From: Bacteroidaceae bacterium
GTDB lineage: Bacteria > Bacteroidota > Bacteroidia > Bacteroidales > Bacteroidaceae
NCBI GenBank assembly: GCA_017650105.1
Contig: JAGCFO010000028.1
Location: 1-64,000 of the forward strand
Direction: 5' to 3'
DNA length: 64,000 nucleotides
Shown one piece after another: positions 24,769 through 33,940 of the stretch. Made by a program: the position numbers and the translations under genes. The notes below the pieces were generated by a model. It saw only the letters and a list, made by a program, of their open reading frames with translations, did no database searches and was not told where the DNA came from. Within the stretch, counting starts at the first letter, position 1, and the number at the start of each line of letters is the position of its first letter.

Positions 24769-26802
24769 TTACCAGATTTGAGCTCTCTTCTCGGGAGCGA
24801 GATAGAGGGCGTTGTCTGGAGTGATGTTGAAAGCGTCGTACCAAGCATCGATGTGAGGCAGAGTACCGTTCACGCGCCAACGTCCCAAGGAGTGCGGGTC
24901 ACTCTTTGTTAACTGACGGATGGCCTCATCTCTGATTTGTCCTGCCCAGACTCCTGCATAAGCCAAGAAGAAGCGTTGATCGGGTGTGAAGCCGAATTTA
25001 TCCTCCAGCGGGGCATCTTTCGTAGCGTTTTTGAAGGCTTGATAGGCTACCATCAAACCTCCATGATCGGCGATGTTTTCTCCCAAAGTGAGGGAACCGT
25101 TTCCATGAAGGCTGTCGCTTTTCAGAACTACGATGTTGTCGAAATGATCGACAAGCACTTGAGCACGTTCCTTAAATTTTTCTCCGTCGCCTGCAGCCCA
25201 CCAATCCGTGAAGTTGCCGTCTTTGTCAAACTGTCGTCCCTGATCGTCAAATCCGTGCGTCATTTCATGCCCGATTACTACGCCGATGGCTCCATAGTTG
25301 AAAGCATCGTCAGCATTCATGTCGAAGAAAGGATACTGCAGGATGCCGGCAGGGAAGCATATCTCGTTGGTAGTTGGGTTGTAGTAGGCGTTGACTGTCT
25401 GCGGAGTCATATGCCATTCGGTGTTGTCGACAGGCTTTTTGAATTTGCGCTCAACCATATCGTTCCAGCTGAATTTGCCTACTTCCACAAGATTTTCGTA
25501 AAGGCTCTTGGATGGGTCGACTGTCAGTTTAGAATAGTCTTTCCATTTGTCGGGATAGCCGACTTTCACGTAGAATGCGTCGAGCTTCTCGTGTGCGCGG
25601 GCTTTTGTGGAGTCGCTCATCCACTCCTGAGCGTCGATGCGCTCGCCAAGTGCTATCTGCAGATTGCGAACCAACTGTTCCATGCGGGCTTTTGCCTCTG
25701 CGGGGAAGTATTTCTCCACGTAGATTTGTCCAATTGCCTCACCCATAACGCCGCTCACGAGGCTTGTAGCCCTTTTCCATGTGGGCTGCTGCTCCTGACG
25801 TCCACTGAGGATAGTTCCGAAGAAGTGGAAGTTCTCCTCGTCGAGTTCGTGGTTGAGAGAAGATGCATTGCCGGTAATAACTTGCCAAAGCATATATGAC
25901 TTCTGCTTCTCAACGGGAGTTTCTGCCATCAGAGCCTCGACTTCATGTATGGGCTCGGGCTGGTTCATGTCCACTTCCTCCACTCCTTCCAAGCCGAGCT
26001 TGGTAAAGAGGTAGTTCCAGTCGATTCCCGGGAACTGAGCCTTCAGTTCGTCGTAGCTCATCTTGTGATAGTTAGCGGCTGGATCGCGCATTTGTACGCG
26101 GCTGTATGAAGCTTTTGCGATGCGGGTTTCAATCTCCATTACGTCGTTCATTTTCTGCTGGGCCTCCTCCTCGGAAAATCCGCAGAGGGTGAACATCTTG
26201 ACGATGTGCTGCTTGTATGCCTCGCGGATGGCAGTTGTTGCCTCGTCGGTGTCGAGATAGTAGTCTTTCTGCCCGAGAGTCAACCCGCCTTGCCCGATTT
26301 GCAGGATGTTGCTCTTGCTATCCATCATGTCGGCGCCGATGTACATCCCGAAGTAGCCGTCAACTCCGTTGAACGTGAGGTTAACCATCTCTTTTGCAAG
26401 GTCTTCCTTCGTGCTGATAGCGGCAATGCGATTCAGTATGGGACGAATGGGCTCGATGCCCTCCTTGTCTCTGCGCAGCGTATCCATATAGATGTTGTAC
26501 AGATCGGCAATCTTCTGCACGTTTCCTTCAGTCGATTTCTTCGAAACGACTTCCTCTATTATGCCCTTGAGCTGTTCGCGTGTGTCTTCGGCTACTTTGT
26601 CGAAGCTGCCGTAGCGTGAATACTCGGGTGCGATGGGATGAAGCGCCATCCAGCCTCCGCATGCGTACTGATAGAAATCGTCGCCTGCAACGGCCGTCAA
26701 GTCAAGATTTTCGGTTTTGATACCTGCGTCCATAGTCTTTTTTCCTGAACATGCAGCGAGGCAGAGAGCCACAGCTGCGATTAGTAGATACAATTTTTTC
26801 AT
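24769..26802 (-). CDS. M13 family zinc metallopeptidase, lipoprotein
   Basis: 677 aa from the ATG at 26802 (MKKLYLLIA). Lipoprotein signal with lipobox LAAC at about residue 18. Neprilysin/PepO-like peptidase: long N-terminal helical region (DDFYQYACGGW, the family start), NAYYNPTTNEICFPAGILQ, the zinc motif VIGHEMTHGFDDQGRQFD (HExxH, near residue 512), ENIADHGGL (third ligand Glu) and FFLAYAGVW. Length is normal for bacterial M13. It should sit in the outer membrane or periplasm and degrade peptides. It follows the ABC-F gene after a long repeat array. Confidence 0.93.
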   Translation of the reverse strand: MKKLYLLIAAVALCLAACSGKKTMDAGIKTENLDLTAVAGDDFYQYACGGWMALHPIAPEYSRYGSFDKVAEDTREQLKGIIEEVVSKKSTEGNVQKIADLYNIYMDTLRRDKEGIEPIRPILNRIAAISTKEDLAKEMVNLTFNGVDGYFGMYIGADMMDSKSNILQIGQGGLTLGQKDYYLDTDEATTAIREAYKQHIVKMFTLCGFSEEEAQQKMNDVMEIETRIAKASYSRVQMRDPAANYHKMSYDELKAQFPGIDWNYLFTKLGLEGVEEVDMNQPEPIHEVEALMAETPVEKQKSYMLWQVITGNASSLNHELDEENFHFFGTILSGRQEQQPTWKRATSLVSGVMGEAIGQIYVEKYFPAEAKARMEQLVRNLQIALGERIDAQEWMSDSTKARAHEKLDAFYVKVGYPDKWKDYSKLTVDPSKSLYENLVEVGKFSWNDMVERKFKKPVDNTEWHMTPQTVNAYYNPTTNEICFPAGILQYPFFDMNADDAFNYGAIGVVIGHEMTHGFDDQGRQFDKDGNFTDWWAAGDGEKFKERAQVLVDHFDNIVVLKSDSLHGNGSLTLGENIADHGGLMVAYQAFKNATKDAPLEDKFGFTPDQRFFLAYAGVWAGQIRDEAIRQLTKSDPHSLGRWRVNGTLPHIDAWYDAFNITPDNALYLAPEKRAQIW

Positions 26803-26850
26803 TTGTTGATGCAATTTTGTTAATTGTCCAAATTATTGTTGTCTCAGTCG

Positions 26851-27018
26851 ATAGTCATTTTTTCTTTGAGCAAAAGATTTTTTTCTTTCTTCATCTCGCG
26901 ATATTTGTTCTCCAAAAATTTTTTTCCCTTCTTCATATCGCGCGCTTCCTTCTCGAAAAATCGGTATGCTCTGTTCATATCTTTTTCCTCCTTGCTGATG
27001 GTACAAGAATGCTTCTCG
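26851..27018 (-). repeat. 21-bp repeat array, 8 units
   Basis: Eight minus-strand units in unbroken 21-bp phase from 27018 down to 26851: heads CGAGAAGCA, CAGCAAGGA, GAACAGAGC, CGAGAAGGA, GAAGAAGGG, GGAGAACAA, GAAGAAAGA and GCTCAAAGA. A ninth possible unit (27019-27039) runs into the last codons of the ABC-F gene. In one minus frame the array reads as a continuous string of heptads (EKEARDM, KKGKKFL, ENKYREM). Confidence 0.85.
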
Positions 27019-27025
27019 ATGCGGT

Positions 27026-28870
27026 TCATTCGCTTGGCGTCTGTTCCAGCTCGAGCATGCATCGCTCCCATTCCTCTTCGGCGCGCGCCAGCTCCTCTTT
27101 TTGTCTGGCATAGCTCTCGAAGAGAGCTGTGTTGGAAGCTCCGGAAGGCGTTGCCATCCATTCTTCCATCTCCTTCAAGTCGGCTTCGAGCTTCGAAACC
27201 TTTTTCTCTGCCTCGCTTACCACTTTTTCAAGCTTTCGGCGCGCGCGTTGACGCTCTTTGCGTGCTTCGAAATCGATGGCTCCCTGCTTGGCTTGCTGAG
27301 GGGAAGGGGAAGTACCTGTATCGCTGCTTGACGAAGGGCTTAAAGTTCTTTGCTGCGCGTCGAGTGACGTCAAGTTGCGCGAGCGAAGGTAGTCGTAAAT
27401 GCCTCCCAAGTGCTCTCTCACGTGCCCGTCGGCAAACTCATATACCTTTGTTACCAGCCCGTCGAGGAATTCCCTATCGTGACTCACCACGATGACGGTT
27501 CCGTCGAAGTCGCGGATAGCCTCCTTCAAAACGTCTTTCGAACGCATGTCGAGATGATTCGTAGGCTCGTCGAGGATAAGCAGGTTCACCGACTCGAGCA
27601 GCAGCTTTATCATTGCCAGACGGCTTCTCTCGCCTCCGCTAAGCACTTTCACCTTCTTGTCGGAAGCTTCTCCGCCAAACATGAAGGCTCCCAATATGTC
27701 GCGGATCTTTGTCCTGATGTCGCCAACGGCAACTCTGTCGATGGTGTCGAACACCGTGAGGCTCTCGTCGAGAAGCTGAGCCTGATTCTGGGCAAAGTAG
27801 CCAATCTGAACGTTATGTCCTATCGTCAGCTTCCCGTCGAAGGGGATTTCGTTCATGATGCATTTCACCAAGGTGGTCTTTCCTTCTCCGTTTTTGCCTA
27901 CGAAAGCCACTTTTTCTCCGCGCTTGATAGTGAGCGTTACTTTGTCGAAAACAACGTGTGAGCCGTAAGCTTTGCGCACTTCATCACAGATAATGGGGTA
28001 GTTTCCGCTCCTTTGCGCGGGACGGAACTTCAGCCTGAGCTGGCTCCTGTCTTCCTCGTCGATTTGAATAGGGACAATCTTCTCCAACTGCTTGATGCGG
28101 CTCTGCACTTGTATCGCCTTTGTGGGCTTGTAGCGGAAACGTTCGATAAACTCCTTGATGTCGCTGATTTCCTTCTGCTGGTTTTCGTAAGCCCTGAGCT
28201 GTTGCTCGCGACGTTCCTTCCGCAGGGTGACAAATTCGTCGTACTTCACGCGATAGTCATAGATAGTGCCGCAGCTAATCTCGATAGTGCGAGTTGTTAC
28301 GTTGTTGATGAACGCTCTGTCGTGACTAACGATGATTACTGCCTTTGCGCTACGGGCAAGAAAGTTCTCGAGCCATTGGATAGAGTCAATGTCGAGGTGG
28401 TTGGTAGGCTCGTCGAGCAGAAGAACGTCAGGCTTCTGCAGCAGAAGTTTCGCCAACTCGATGCGCATTCTCCATCCTCCGCTGAATTCACTTGTGGGAC
28501 GGTCCAAATCTTCTTCTTTGAATCCCAATCCCTTGAGGGTCTTTGCCATTTCTGCCTTCTGGCGATAGACTTCTCCCTCATCGTCGTCGGATGTGTTGCC
28601 GGCAAACACTTTTTCCGTTTCCTCGCGCACCGAACAAGTGTCGGCAATCTTCATTACCTGAGGAAGATAGCAGATTCGGCAACCGTGAGGCACAGTTACT
28701 GTGCCCTCCGTAGGCGTTTGCAGCCCAGCCAGAATGCGAAGCATCGTCGTCTTTCCGGCTCCGTTTTTGCCCACGAGGGCAATTCGGTCTTTGGGATTGA
28801 TAACGTAGCTGATGCCGGCAAATAGAGGCGTGGCGCCGAATTCTACTTTGAGGTTTTCAACGGAAATCAT
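27026..28870 (-). CDS. ABC-F family ATPase
   Basis: 614 aa from the ATG at 28870 (MISVENLKVEFG); the upstream open frame is not supported. Two ABC domains: GKNGAGKTT, FSGGWRMRIELAKLL, LLLDEPTNHLD, then GKNGEGKTT, LSGGERSRLAMIKLL, LLILDEPTNHLD. Between them is the charged linker typical of ABC-F proteins (residues about 235-310), and a coiled-coil C-terminal region (EARKERQRARRKLEKVVSEAEKKVSKLEADLKEMEE). ABC-F proteins act on the ribosome, not in transport. The closest named relatives are Uup and YheS types; which one cannot be settled here. Confidence 0.92.
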   Translation of the reverse strand: MISVENLKVEFGATPLFAGISYVINPKDRIALVGKNGAGKTTMLRILAGLQTPTEGTVTVPHGCRICYLPQVMKIADTCSVREETEKVFAGNTSDDDEGEVYRQKAEMAKTLKGLGFKEEDLDRPTSEFSGGWRMRIELAKLLLQKPDVLLLDEPTNHLDIDSIQWLENFLARSAKAVIIVSHDRAFINNVTTRTIEISCGTIYDYRVKYDEFVTLRKERREQQLRAYENQQKEISDIKEFIERFRYKPTKAIQVQSRIKQLEKIVPIQIDEEDRSQLRLKFRPAQRSGNYPIICDEVRKAYGSHVVFDKVTLTIKRGEKVAFVGKNGEGKTTLVKCIMNEIPFDGKLTIGHNVQIGYFAQNQAQLLDESLTVFDTIDRVAVGDIRTKIRDILGAFMFGGEASDKKVKVLSGGERSRLAMIKLLLESVNLLILDEPTNHLDMRSKDVLKEAIRDFDGTVIVVSHDREFLDGLVTKVYEFADGHVREHLGGIYDYLRSRNLTSLDAQQRTLSPSSSSDTGTSPSPQQAKQGAIDFEARKERQRARRKLEKVVSEAEKKVSKLEADLKEMEEWMATPSGASNTALFESYARQKEELARAEEEWERCMLELEQTPSE

Positions 28871-29010
28871 TTCGGGGTGCAAAATTACACTATTCCTTTT
28901 TAAAAAAGAAGAGAGCAGCTGAAAAACATCTTTCTCAAGAGAAATAATCGCCTTATAGGAAGAACAATAGGGAGAAAGCGGCTTTTCTTGTTGAAAAGAT
29001 TTCATCCTGA

Positions 29011-29042
29011 TTTGGTTTTCGAAAAAATATTTATTATCTTTG
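29011..29042 (+). promoter_or_regulatory. Bacteroidetes promoter of the CE7 gene
   Basis: TTTG (29011-29014), 20 bp, then TATCTTTG (29035-29042): a full match to the -33/-7 consensus. The ATG lies 31 bp further on. Confidence 0.8.
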
Positions 29043-29073
29043 CAAGGATGAAATGATTGTCCCAACTCCGCGT

Positions 29074-30381
29074 ATGAAAAAACTCACTCTCCTGCTTGCT
29101 TTGCTGGCGCCAATCGTGCTCTTGGCGCAGAACACGGTTCCGCAAACCGACGTCGTCTTCTATGCTCAGCCCAATCATGCCGACTGGCTTTACAAGACGG
29201 GCGAGAAGGCAACGGTTGACGTGCAGATTCTTGCCTACGGGATGCCTGCTGCAGGATTGGAGATAAGTTATGAGTTGGGTCCCGACGAGCTGGATGCGGA
29301 TGAGAAGGGGAGTGTTACAACCAATTCCGAAGGACGCGCCCGCGTCGTTGTCGGCACTATGAAGAAGCCCGGTTTTCGCGACTGCCGTATGTCGGTGACT
29401 TTTCACGACAAAGTCTATCGGCATCATGTGAAAGTGGGCTTTTCACCCGACAAGATTGAACCAACCGTTGCGATGCCCAAAGACTTCGAGGCGTTCTGGA
29501 ACGAAACAAAGGCTGAGGCTGCTAAATGTCCGATGACGGTGGAGCGAACGTATGTTCCCGAGTACAGCAACGATAAGATAGATTGTTGGCTCGTCAAGCT
29601 GCAGTGTTATCGTCGCGGGCAATATGTTTACGGCTACCTCACAATGCCGAAAAACGCTCAGCCCAAGTCCTGTCCTGTCGTTTTCAATCCTCCAGGCGCC
29701 GGCATCAAGCCTATGGAGCCCTCCAAGACTAACTATTTTGCCGAAAACGGGATTGTTTGCTTCAATATGGAGATTCACGGCATCCGTCCCGATCTGGATG
29801 CTGCCACTTACAAGGAGATTTCTGCAGCATTTGGCACCGAAAACAACAGTTATCTAGTAAACGGCATCGACAATCGAGAAAACTACTACATGCGGAAAGT
29901 TTATATGGCGTGCGTGAGAGCTCTCGACTACCTCACGTCCCTTCCTGAGTGGGACGGCGTGAACCTTATCGCACAAGGGGGAAGTCAAGGAGGCGCACTT
30001 GCGATAGTCACAGCTTCGCTCGACGAGAGGGTAACCCTCTGTGTGGCAAACCATCCAGCCCTCAGCGATATGGAAGGCTATCTGCACGGGAGGGCAGGGG
30101 GCTATCCGCATTTGAATCGGCGTTTCAACGAGCAGCTAACGCCCGAGAAAGTCAATACTTTGCGCTATTACGATGTGGTGAACTTTGCGCGCCGACTCTC
30201 CATCCCGTGCTATCTCACCTGGGGCTACAACGATAATACCTGCCCCCCGACAACCAGCTATGCCGTCTACAATGTCATCCCTTCGGAAAAAGAGGCGCTC
30301 CTGACTCCCGTCAACGAGCATTGGGTTTCTACTGAGACGCGCCTTCTGCAGATGCGTTGGATAAAGGCACATCTCAGATAA
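29074..30381 (+). CDS. Acetylxylan esterase, CE7 family
   Basis: 435 aa from the ATG at 29074, with signal peptide (LLLALLAPIVLLAQ). The first about 120 residues are a beta-sandwich; the rest is the CE7 alpha/beta hydrolase: RGQYVYGYLTMPK, VVFNPPGAG, and nucleophile Ser304 in AQGGSQGGALAIV, then Asp in TWGYNDNTCPP and His in VNEHWVS. CE7 enzymes remove acetyl groups from xylan fragments and other sugars. It has its own strong promoter and no partner on the same strand downstream. Confidence 0.9.
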   Translation: MKKLTLLLALLAPIVLLAQNTVPQTDVVFYAQPNHADWLYKTGEKATVDVQILAYGMPAAGLEISYELGPDELDADEKGSVTTNSEGRARVVVGTMKKPGFRDCRMSVTFHDKVYRHHVKVGFSPDKIEPTVAMPKDFEAFWNETKAEAAKCPMTVERTYVPEYSNDKIDCWLVKLQCYRRGQYVYGYLTMPKNAQPKSCPVVFNPPGAGIKPMEPSKTNYFAENGIVCFNMEIHGIRPDLDAATYKEISAAFGTENNSYLVNGIDNRENYYMRKVYMACVRALDYLTSLPEWDGVNLIAQGGSQGGALAIVTASLDERVTLCVANHPALSDMEGYLHGRAGGYPHLNRRFNEQLTPEKVNTLRYYDVVNFARRLSIPCYLTWGYNDNTCPPTTSYAVYNVIPSEKEALLTPVNEHWVSTETRLLQMRWIKAHLR

Positions 30382-30773
30382 TCAGTTTGGTATCCCCTTG
30401 AGGCGAAAAGCTATCCTGCAGCAGAAGTAAAGCTTCTCTCAAGCCGAAAAGACAAAACACCCTAATTCTCACGGGTGCCAACGATTTGAAGGAAGCCAAA
30501 AGAATTATGCGTAGTGCATATTCTTTTTTGGGCAAAGCATATCTCATTTTGGAGAACAAATATCGCGCTATGAAGAAGGGAAAAAATATTTTGGAGAACA
30601 CATATCGCGATATGGAGAACAAATAATCCGATATGTAGAAAGCATATCTTCTCCTGCCTCATGCACAAGGCTCGCATACTTTTGGGTTTCGGAAAAAATG
30701 CTGCTCCCCCGAATGAATTCTCATTTCACCCAGAGGAGCATAGCTTCGATGTCGCAATGTGTGTGCTGCTGAC
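30382..30773. other. Convergent intergenic region (392 bp) with the longest plus-strand array
   Basis: Lies between two gene ends (CE7 + and GH76 -). 30488-30655 is an eight-unit 21-bp array. The flanks (30382-30487, 30656-30773) show no gene and no clear terminator hairpin. Confidence 0.6.
30488..30655 (+). repeat. 21-bp repeat array, 8 units
   Basis: Units start at 30488, 30509, 30530, 30551, 30572, 30593, 30614 and 30635 without any slip. The clearest are 30551 (GGAGAACAA with ATATCGCGCTAT), 30572 (GAAGAAGGG with AAAAAATATTTT), 30593 (GGAGAACAC with ATATCGCGATAT) and 30614 (GGAGAACAA with ATAATCCGATAT). This is the best place to see the unit. Confidence 0.9.
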
Positions 30774-32903
30774 TTATCTCTTCATTAAGGTGCGCGACTG
30801 ATTACCCTTCTGCATGATGTAGTATCCTGCTGGCGGTGCATCGTGGAGACGTCTTCCACTCAAGTCATAGTAGGAAACGGGAGCGTCAGCTTCAGGCGTG
30901 ATGTCGTCGGAAATGGACTTGATAGCCGTTTCAAGCTCGGATGCCTGTTCTGTAAAGAACCGAATCTGATCCACTTTGGATTTAGCACGCGAATTGCTGC
31001 AATTGAAACGGACGTAAACGTGGTGCAAGCCGGTAGTAGGCGTTATGTCGGCAAAGAGAGTGTACCAGGGCTGGGCTTGATCTAATTCATTCGGCTCGAT
31101 AACACATGCGGGCGTGCCTTCCATCTTGTCGAAGTAGACTTCAACACTTCGGGTGATGTTGCTTGCTAAAGGCGATATGTCGATGGAAATACTACGCGCG
31201 GTTTCTTCTCCAAAGTCCACATTATCATACTTCACCCAGCAGCCATCCGTAACGTTAGCCACACGATTGTTTCCTCTCCCTTCCTCATCGACAACCGATA
31301 ATCCACTATGATAGTCGAATTTCTCGATTTGGAGTGTGTCGAATCCATTTTTGACAACGTCGCCCAGCACGGCATTAACTGCCGCAGACACAGCAGTTGA
31401 GCAACTGAAGGGGTTGGAAGCTGTCTCGGGCGTAGATTTTGTTAGCCAGGCAGAGGCGGTAACTCCCTCTACAGTACGGTTACAGTAGGAATGCATAGCG
31501 TTTGTCAAAAGCCAGGCCTTATAGTCAGGCTGGTTCAAATCAAGCACGAAGCGCCGCACATACCTCATCAAGATGCCCTTGAAACCGCACAAATCTCCGT
31601 CGTTGTTTTGGCAAGCGGTGATGACCCCCTTTGAGTTGCAGAGGCTGGTTTTTGTATAGCTTACAATCTTTTTTGCATCACGTAGGTATTGTTCGTCTCC
31701 ATAATGATCGTAGAGAAGACAGGCAGCGCCGAGCATAGTCCCCTGATTGTATGTAGAAGACCATTCGTTTTTTGATTTGACTGTTTCAGTTTCCGGATCC
31801 CAAACCACGCTGTCCCAAATCTTTCCCGTAGACATGTTGTTGGTCATAATCTTACGCTGAGCTGAGTAAAGATCACGAGCCTTCTCGAAGTACTCTTCTC
31901 CACAACCCGACATTCCAAGATAACAAGCAGCCACTTCGGTTGGACCTGTGCTACATGAGTTTGTTCCATATCTGTCGCCTGAATTCTCAGCCCAGCGCAT
32001 CATTCCAGTAAAGGGAATGTAGGCTCGTTTGTAGATGACGTCGAAATTCTTCTTGGCTACGTTGGTGTAAGACTTATTGCCTGTGAGCCAACCGAGACGC
32101 GCAACAGCAATAATCTGCCACATGACGTCGTCGTTGAAGTCGTGCCCATACCATTTGTAGGCATCTTTGTAAACAAGCTTGTCCCAGCTGTTGCCGACGT
32201 GTGTGTTGAAATAGTTATAAACGTAAGTAGCCATTTTGAGGTACTCTTCGTTGCCTGTGCTTTCGTAAGCATCGAGTACGACTTCTAATTGCTCACTCTC
32301 GCCCCATCCTCCGTAGCTGAAAGTCCGAGAAGAAGAGCTGATTCTCTTGGCAAACTTCTTCAGATAGTTGTCCACCATCTCGTCTCTCATTGCGGCAGTG
32401 AATATAGGTTTCGGTTCTACTTCTTCCATCTTCCATCTCTGGCAGTCGGAGTCGTCGATTTTTTCGCTCCAGACGGGAGTCTCGCCATCTTTTCCTGTCT
32501 GCACGGTAAGATATAAAGTGCTGTCGCGAGACATGATATGGAAAATCCCCTCTTCTTCGTCTACGGGGATGAAAACGAGTTTCGAATTGTTCAGAACTCG
32601 GTTAAGACGAAGGCTTCCCCCTACCTTTTGGCTGCGAGGAGTAGCGTAGTAACCAGAATAGACACTCTGCAGGGCGAATGCCGAATCGCCGGTATAAACA
32701 AGGCTCCACTGCGAGGAAGGTACATCCGTTTCGGTCCACAAAACAATCTCGGCACCAATCTCATACGAAGAGTTCTTGCAGAAAAGAGACTTCGCAGGGA
32801 ACTTTTGAGACTTGACGCTATAGGTTTTTCCTACTTCCAAGCTGGCTTGAGCCACAAGACAGAAAAGGCAGCAAGTGAGTATGGCAAATGTCTTTTTCAT
32901 CAT
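30774..32903 (-). CDS. GH76 alpha-1,6-mannanase-like enzyme, multi-domain
   Basis: 709 aa from the tandem ATGs at 32903/32900, with signal peptide (TFAILTCCLFCLVAQAS). Residues about 25-170 resemble a ricin-type lectin fold. The GH76 catalytic domain follows (about 180-530) with the Asp pair in YGHDFNDDVMWQIIA and the conserved FKGILMRYVRRFV. A CBM6-like module occupies about 540-680, and the end (PVSYYDLSGRRL...PPAGYYIMQKG) is a sorting-like tail. GH76 enzymes act on alpha-1,6-mannan backbones as in fungal cell walls. No GH92 or SusC/D genes are nearby. An open extension to 32972 would overlap the DMT gene by 4 bp. Confidence 0.88.
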   Translation of the reverse strand: MMKKTFAILTCCLFCLVAQASLEVGKTYSVKSQKFPAKSLFCKNSSYEIGAEIVLWTETDVPSSQWSLVYTGDSAFALQSVYSGYYATPRSQKVGGSLRLNRVLNNSKLVFIPVDEEEGIFHIMSRDSTLYLTVQTGKDGETPVWSEKIDDSDCQRWKMEEVEPKPIFTAAMRDEMVDNYLKKFAKRISSSSRTFSYGGWGESEQLEVVLDAYESTGNEEYLKMATYVYNYFNTHVGNSWDKLVYKDAYKWYGHDFNDDVMWQIIAVARLGWLTGNKSYTNVAKKNFDVIYKRAYIPFTGMMRWAENSGDRYGTNSCSTGPTEVAACYLGMSGCGEEYFEKARDLYSAQRKIMTNNMSTGKIWDSVVWDPETETVKSKNEWSSTYNQGTMLGAACLLYDHYGDEQYLRDAKKIVSYTKTSLCNSKGVITACQNNDGDLCGFKGILMRYVRRFVLDLNQPDYKAWLLTNAMHSYCNRTVEGVTASAWLTKSTPETASNPFSCSTAVSAAVNAVLGDVVKNGFDTLQIEKFDYHSGLSVVDEEGRGNNRVANVTDGCWVKYDNVDFGEETARSISIDISPLASNITRSVEVYFDKMEGTPACVIEPNELDQAQPWYTLFADITPTTGLHHVYVRFNCSNSRAKSKVDQIRFFTEQASELETAIKSISDDITPEADAPVSYYDLSGRRLHDAPPAGYYIMQKGNQSRTLMKR

Positions 32904-32968
32904 ATTTTTTGAAAAGGAGATAGTAGAATCTGTGTTGTTGATACCTCTATTTTGATAGTTTTTCTCTG

Positions 32969-33877
32969 TCAAAGTTTAAAGAACAGCACGATAGCAAGAA
33001 TAGAAATTACCAATCCGACGTATTGTATGGGGCGCAACTTTTCTTTGAAGAAGAGGACTCCAATCAGCGTCGTGACAAGGATGATGCCCACGTTGTAAAG
33101 AGGATAGAACGTGCCTGTATCAAGTGTGAGCAGTCCATTGAGCACGCTTCGGGTACATCCGAGATTTGCCAAGCCCAACGCAACACCCAATCCTACGCTT
33201 TTCCACGAGAGTCGGAACGGCTGCTTGATGCTCCTCAGCAGTATGGCAAGCAGCGTCAGCAGCATAGCCATAAGGAAAATGGTGCCAGCAAGAGCATCTA
33301 ACTGCTGATCGATGACTGCATCGCCTGCAGAGGCATACGTATCTGAAATCCTTTGTTGAACAAACTTGAGGGAGAAGTCGGAAGCGCCGTAGAAAAGGAA
33401 GACAACAAACAGGAAAGCCATACCGCCCCGATGCTTTTTTCTATCGACAAGATCCTTTTCCCCTTTTGATGCAGATTTTTCGCCAAGCGAGAACATCAGC
33501 ATGGCTGTAACTACCAGTATGACGGGAATCCACGACGGTGCGGGTTGAGCCAACAGCAGCCAGCCGCAAATGACTGGCACGATAAGACTTGCACGCGAGG
33601 CAGCGGTAGTCAGGGCCATTCCGCTGAGGCTTATGCTGTAGGACATAACAAGAAATCCTGCCATAAAGAAGAATCCCTGCAGCACGGAGAATCCTAACCA
33701 GCTTTCAGCGAAAGGATTGACGGGGAAGTCGTTCCTTATCAGCTGTGGAAGGAATGTTACTATCACGGCTGTCAGATAGTTCACAAACACGGCTTGCATA
33801 GTGTCGCCTTTCTGGCACAGTTTCAGTATGATGCAGAAGAGCGAGCCGCAAAGTATAGCAATTAGCAAATAAGTCAT
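32969..33877 (-). CDS. DMT superfamily (EamA-like) transporter
   Basis: 302 aa, about ten hydrophobic segments. N-terminus ILCGSLFCIILKLCQKG, then MSYSISLSGMALTTAASRASLIVPVICGWLLL, and FYPLYNVGIILVTTLIGVLFFKEKLRPIQYVGLVISILAIVLFF at the end, which is the classic DMT/EamA C-terminus. The substrate cannot be predicted. It lies between GH51 and GH76 on the same strand (63 bp after GH51), so it may belong to the same transcript. Confidence 0.85.
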   Translation of the reverse strand: MTYLLIAILCGSLFCIILKLCQKGDTMQAVFVNYLTAVIVTFLPQLIRNDFPVNPFAESWLGFSVLQGFFFMAGFLVMSYSISLSGMALTTAASRASLIVPVICGWLLLAQPAPSWIPVILVVTAMLMFSLGEKSASKGEKDLVDRKKHRGGMAFLFVVFLFYGASDFSLKFVQQRISDTYASAGDAVIDQQLDALAGTIFLMAMLLTLLAILLRSIKQPFRLSWKSVGLGVALGLANLGCTRSVLNGLLTLDTGTFYPLYNVGIILVTTLIGVLFFKEKLRPIQYVGLVISILAIVLFFKL

Positions 33878-33940
33878 TTCTTCAGTTTATCAAGTGTTTA
33901 GTTTTAGGAAAGAGGGCTTCGTTAGAAACCTTCCTTTCGT

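Noticed and set aside
26833-27161. Open frames rich in Lys and Glu through the 26851-27018 array
   Set aside because: They arise because 21-bp units keep any stop-free frame open; no start signal or conservation. Treated as repeat, not as a gene.
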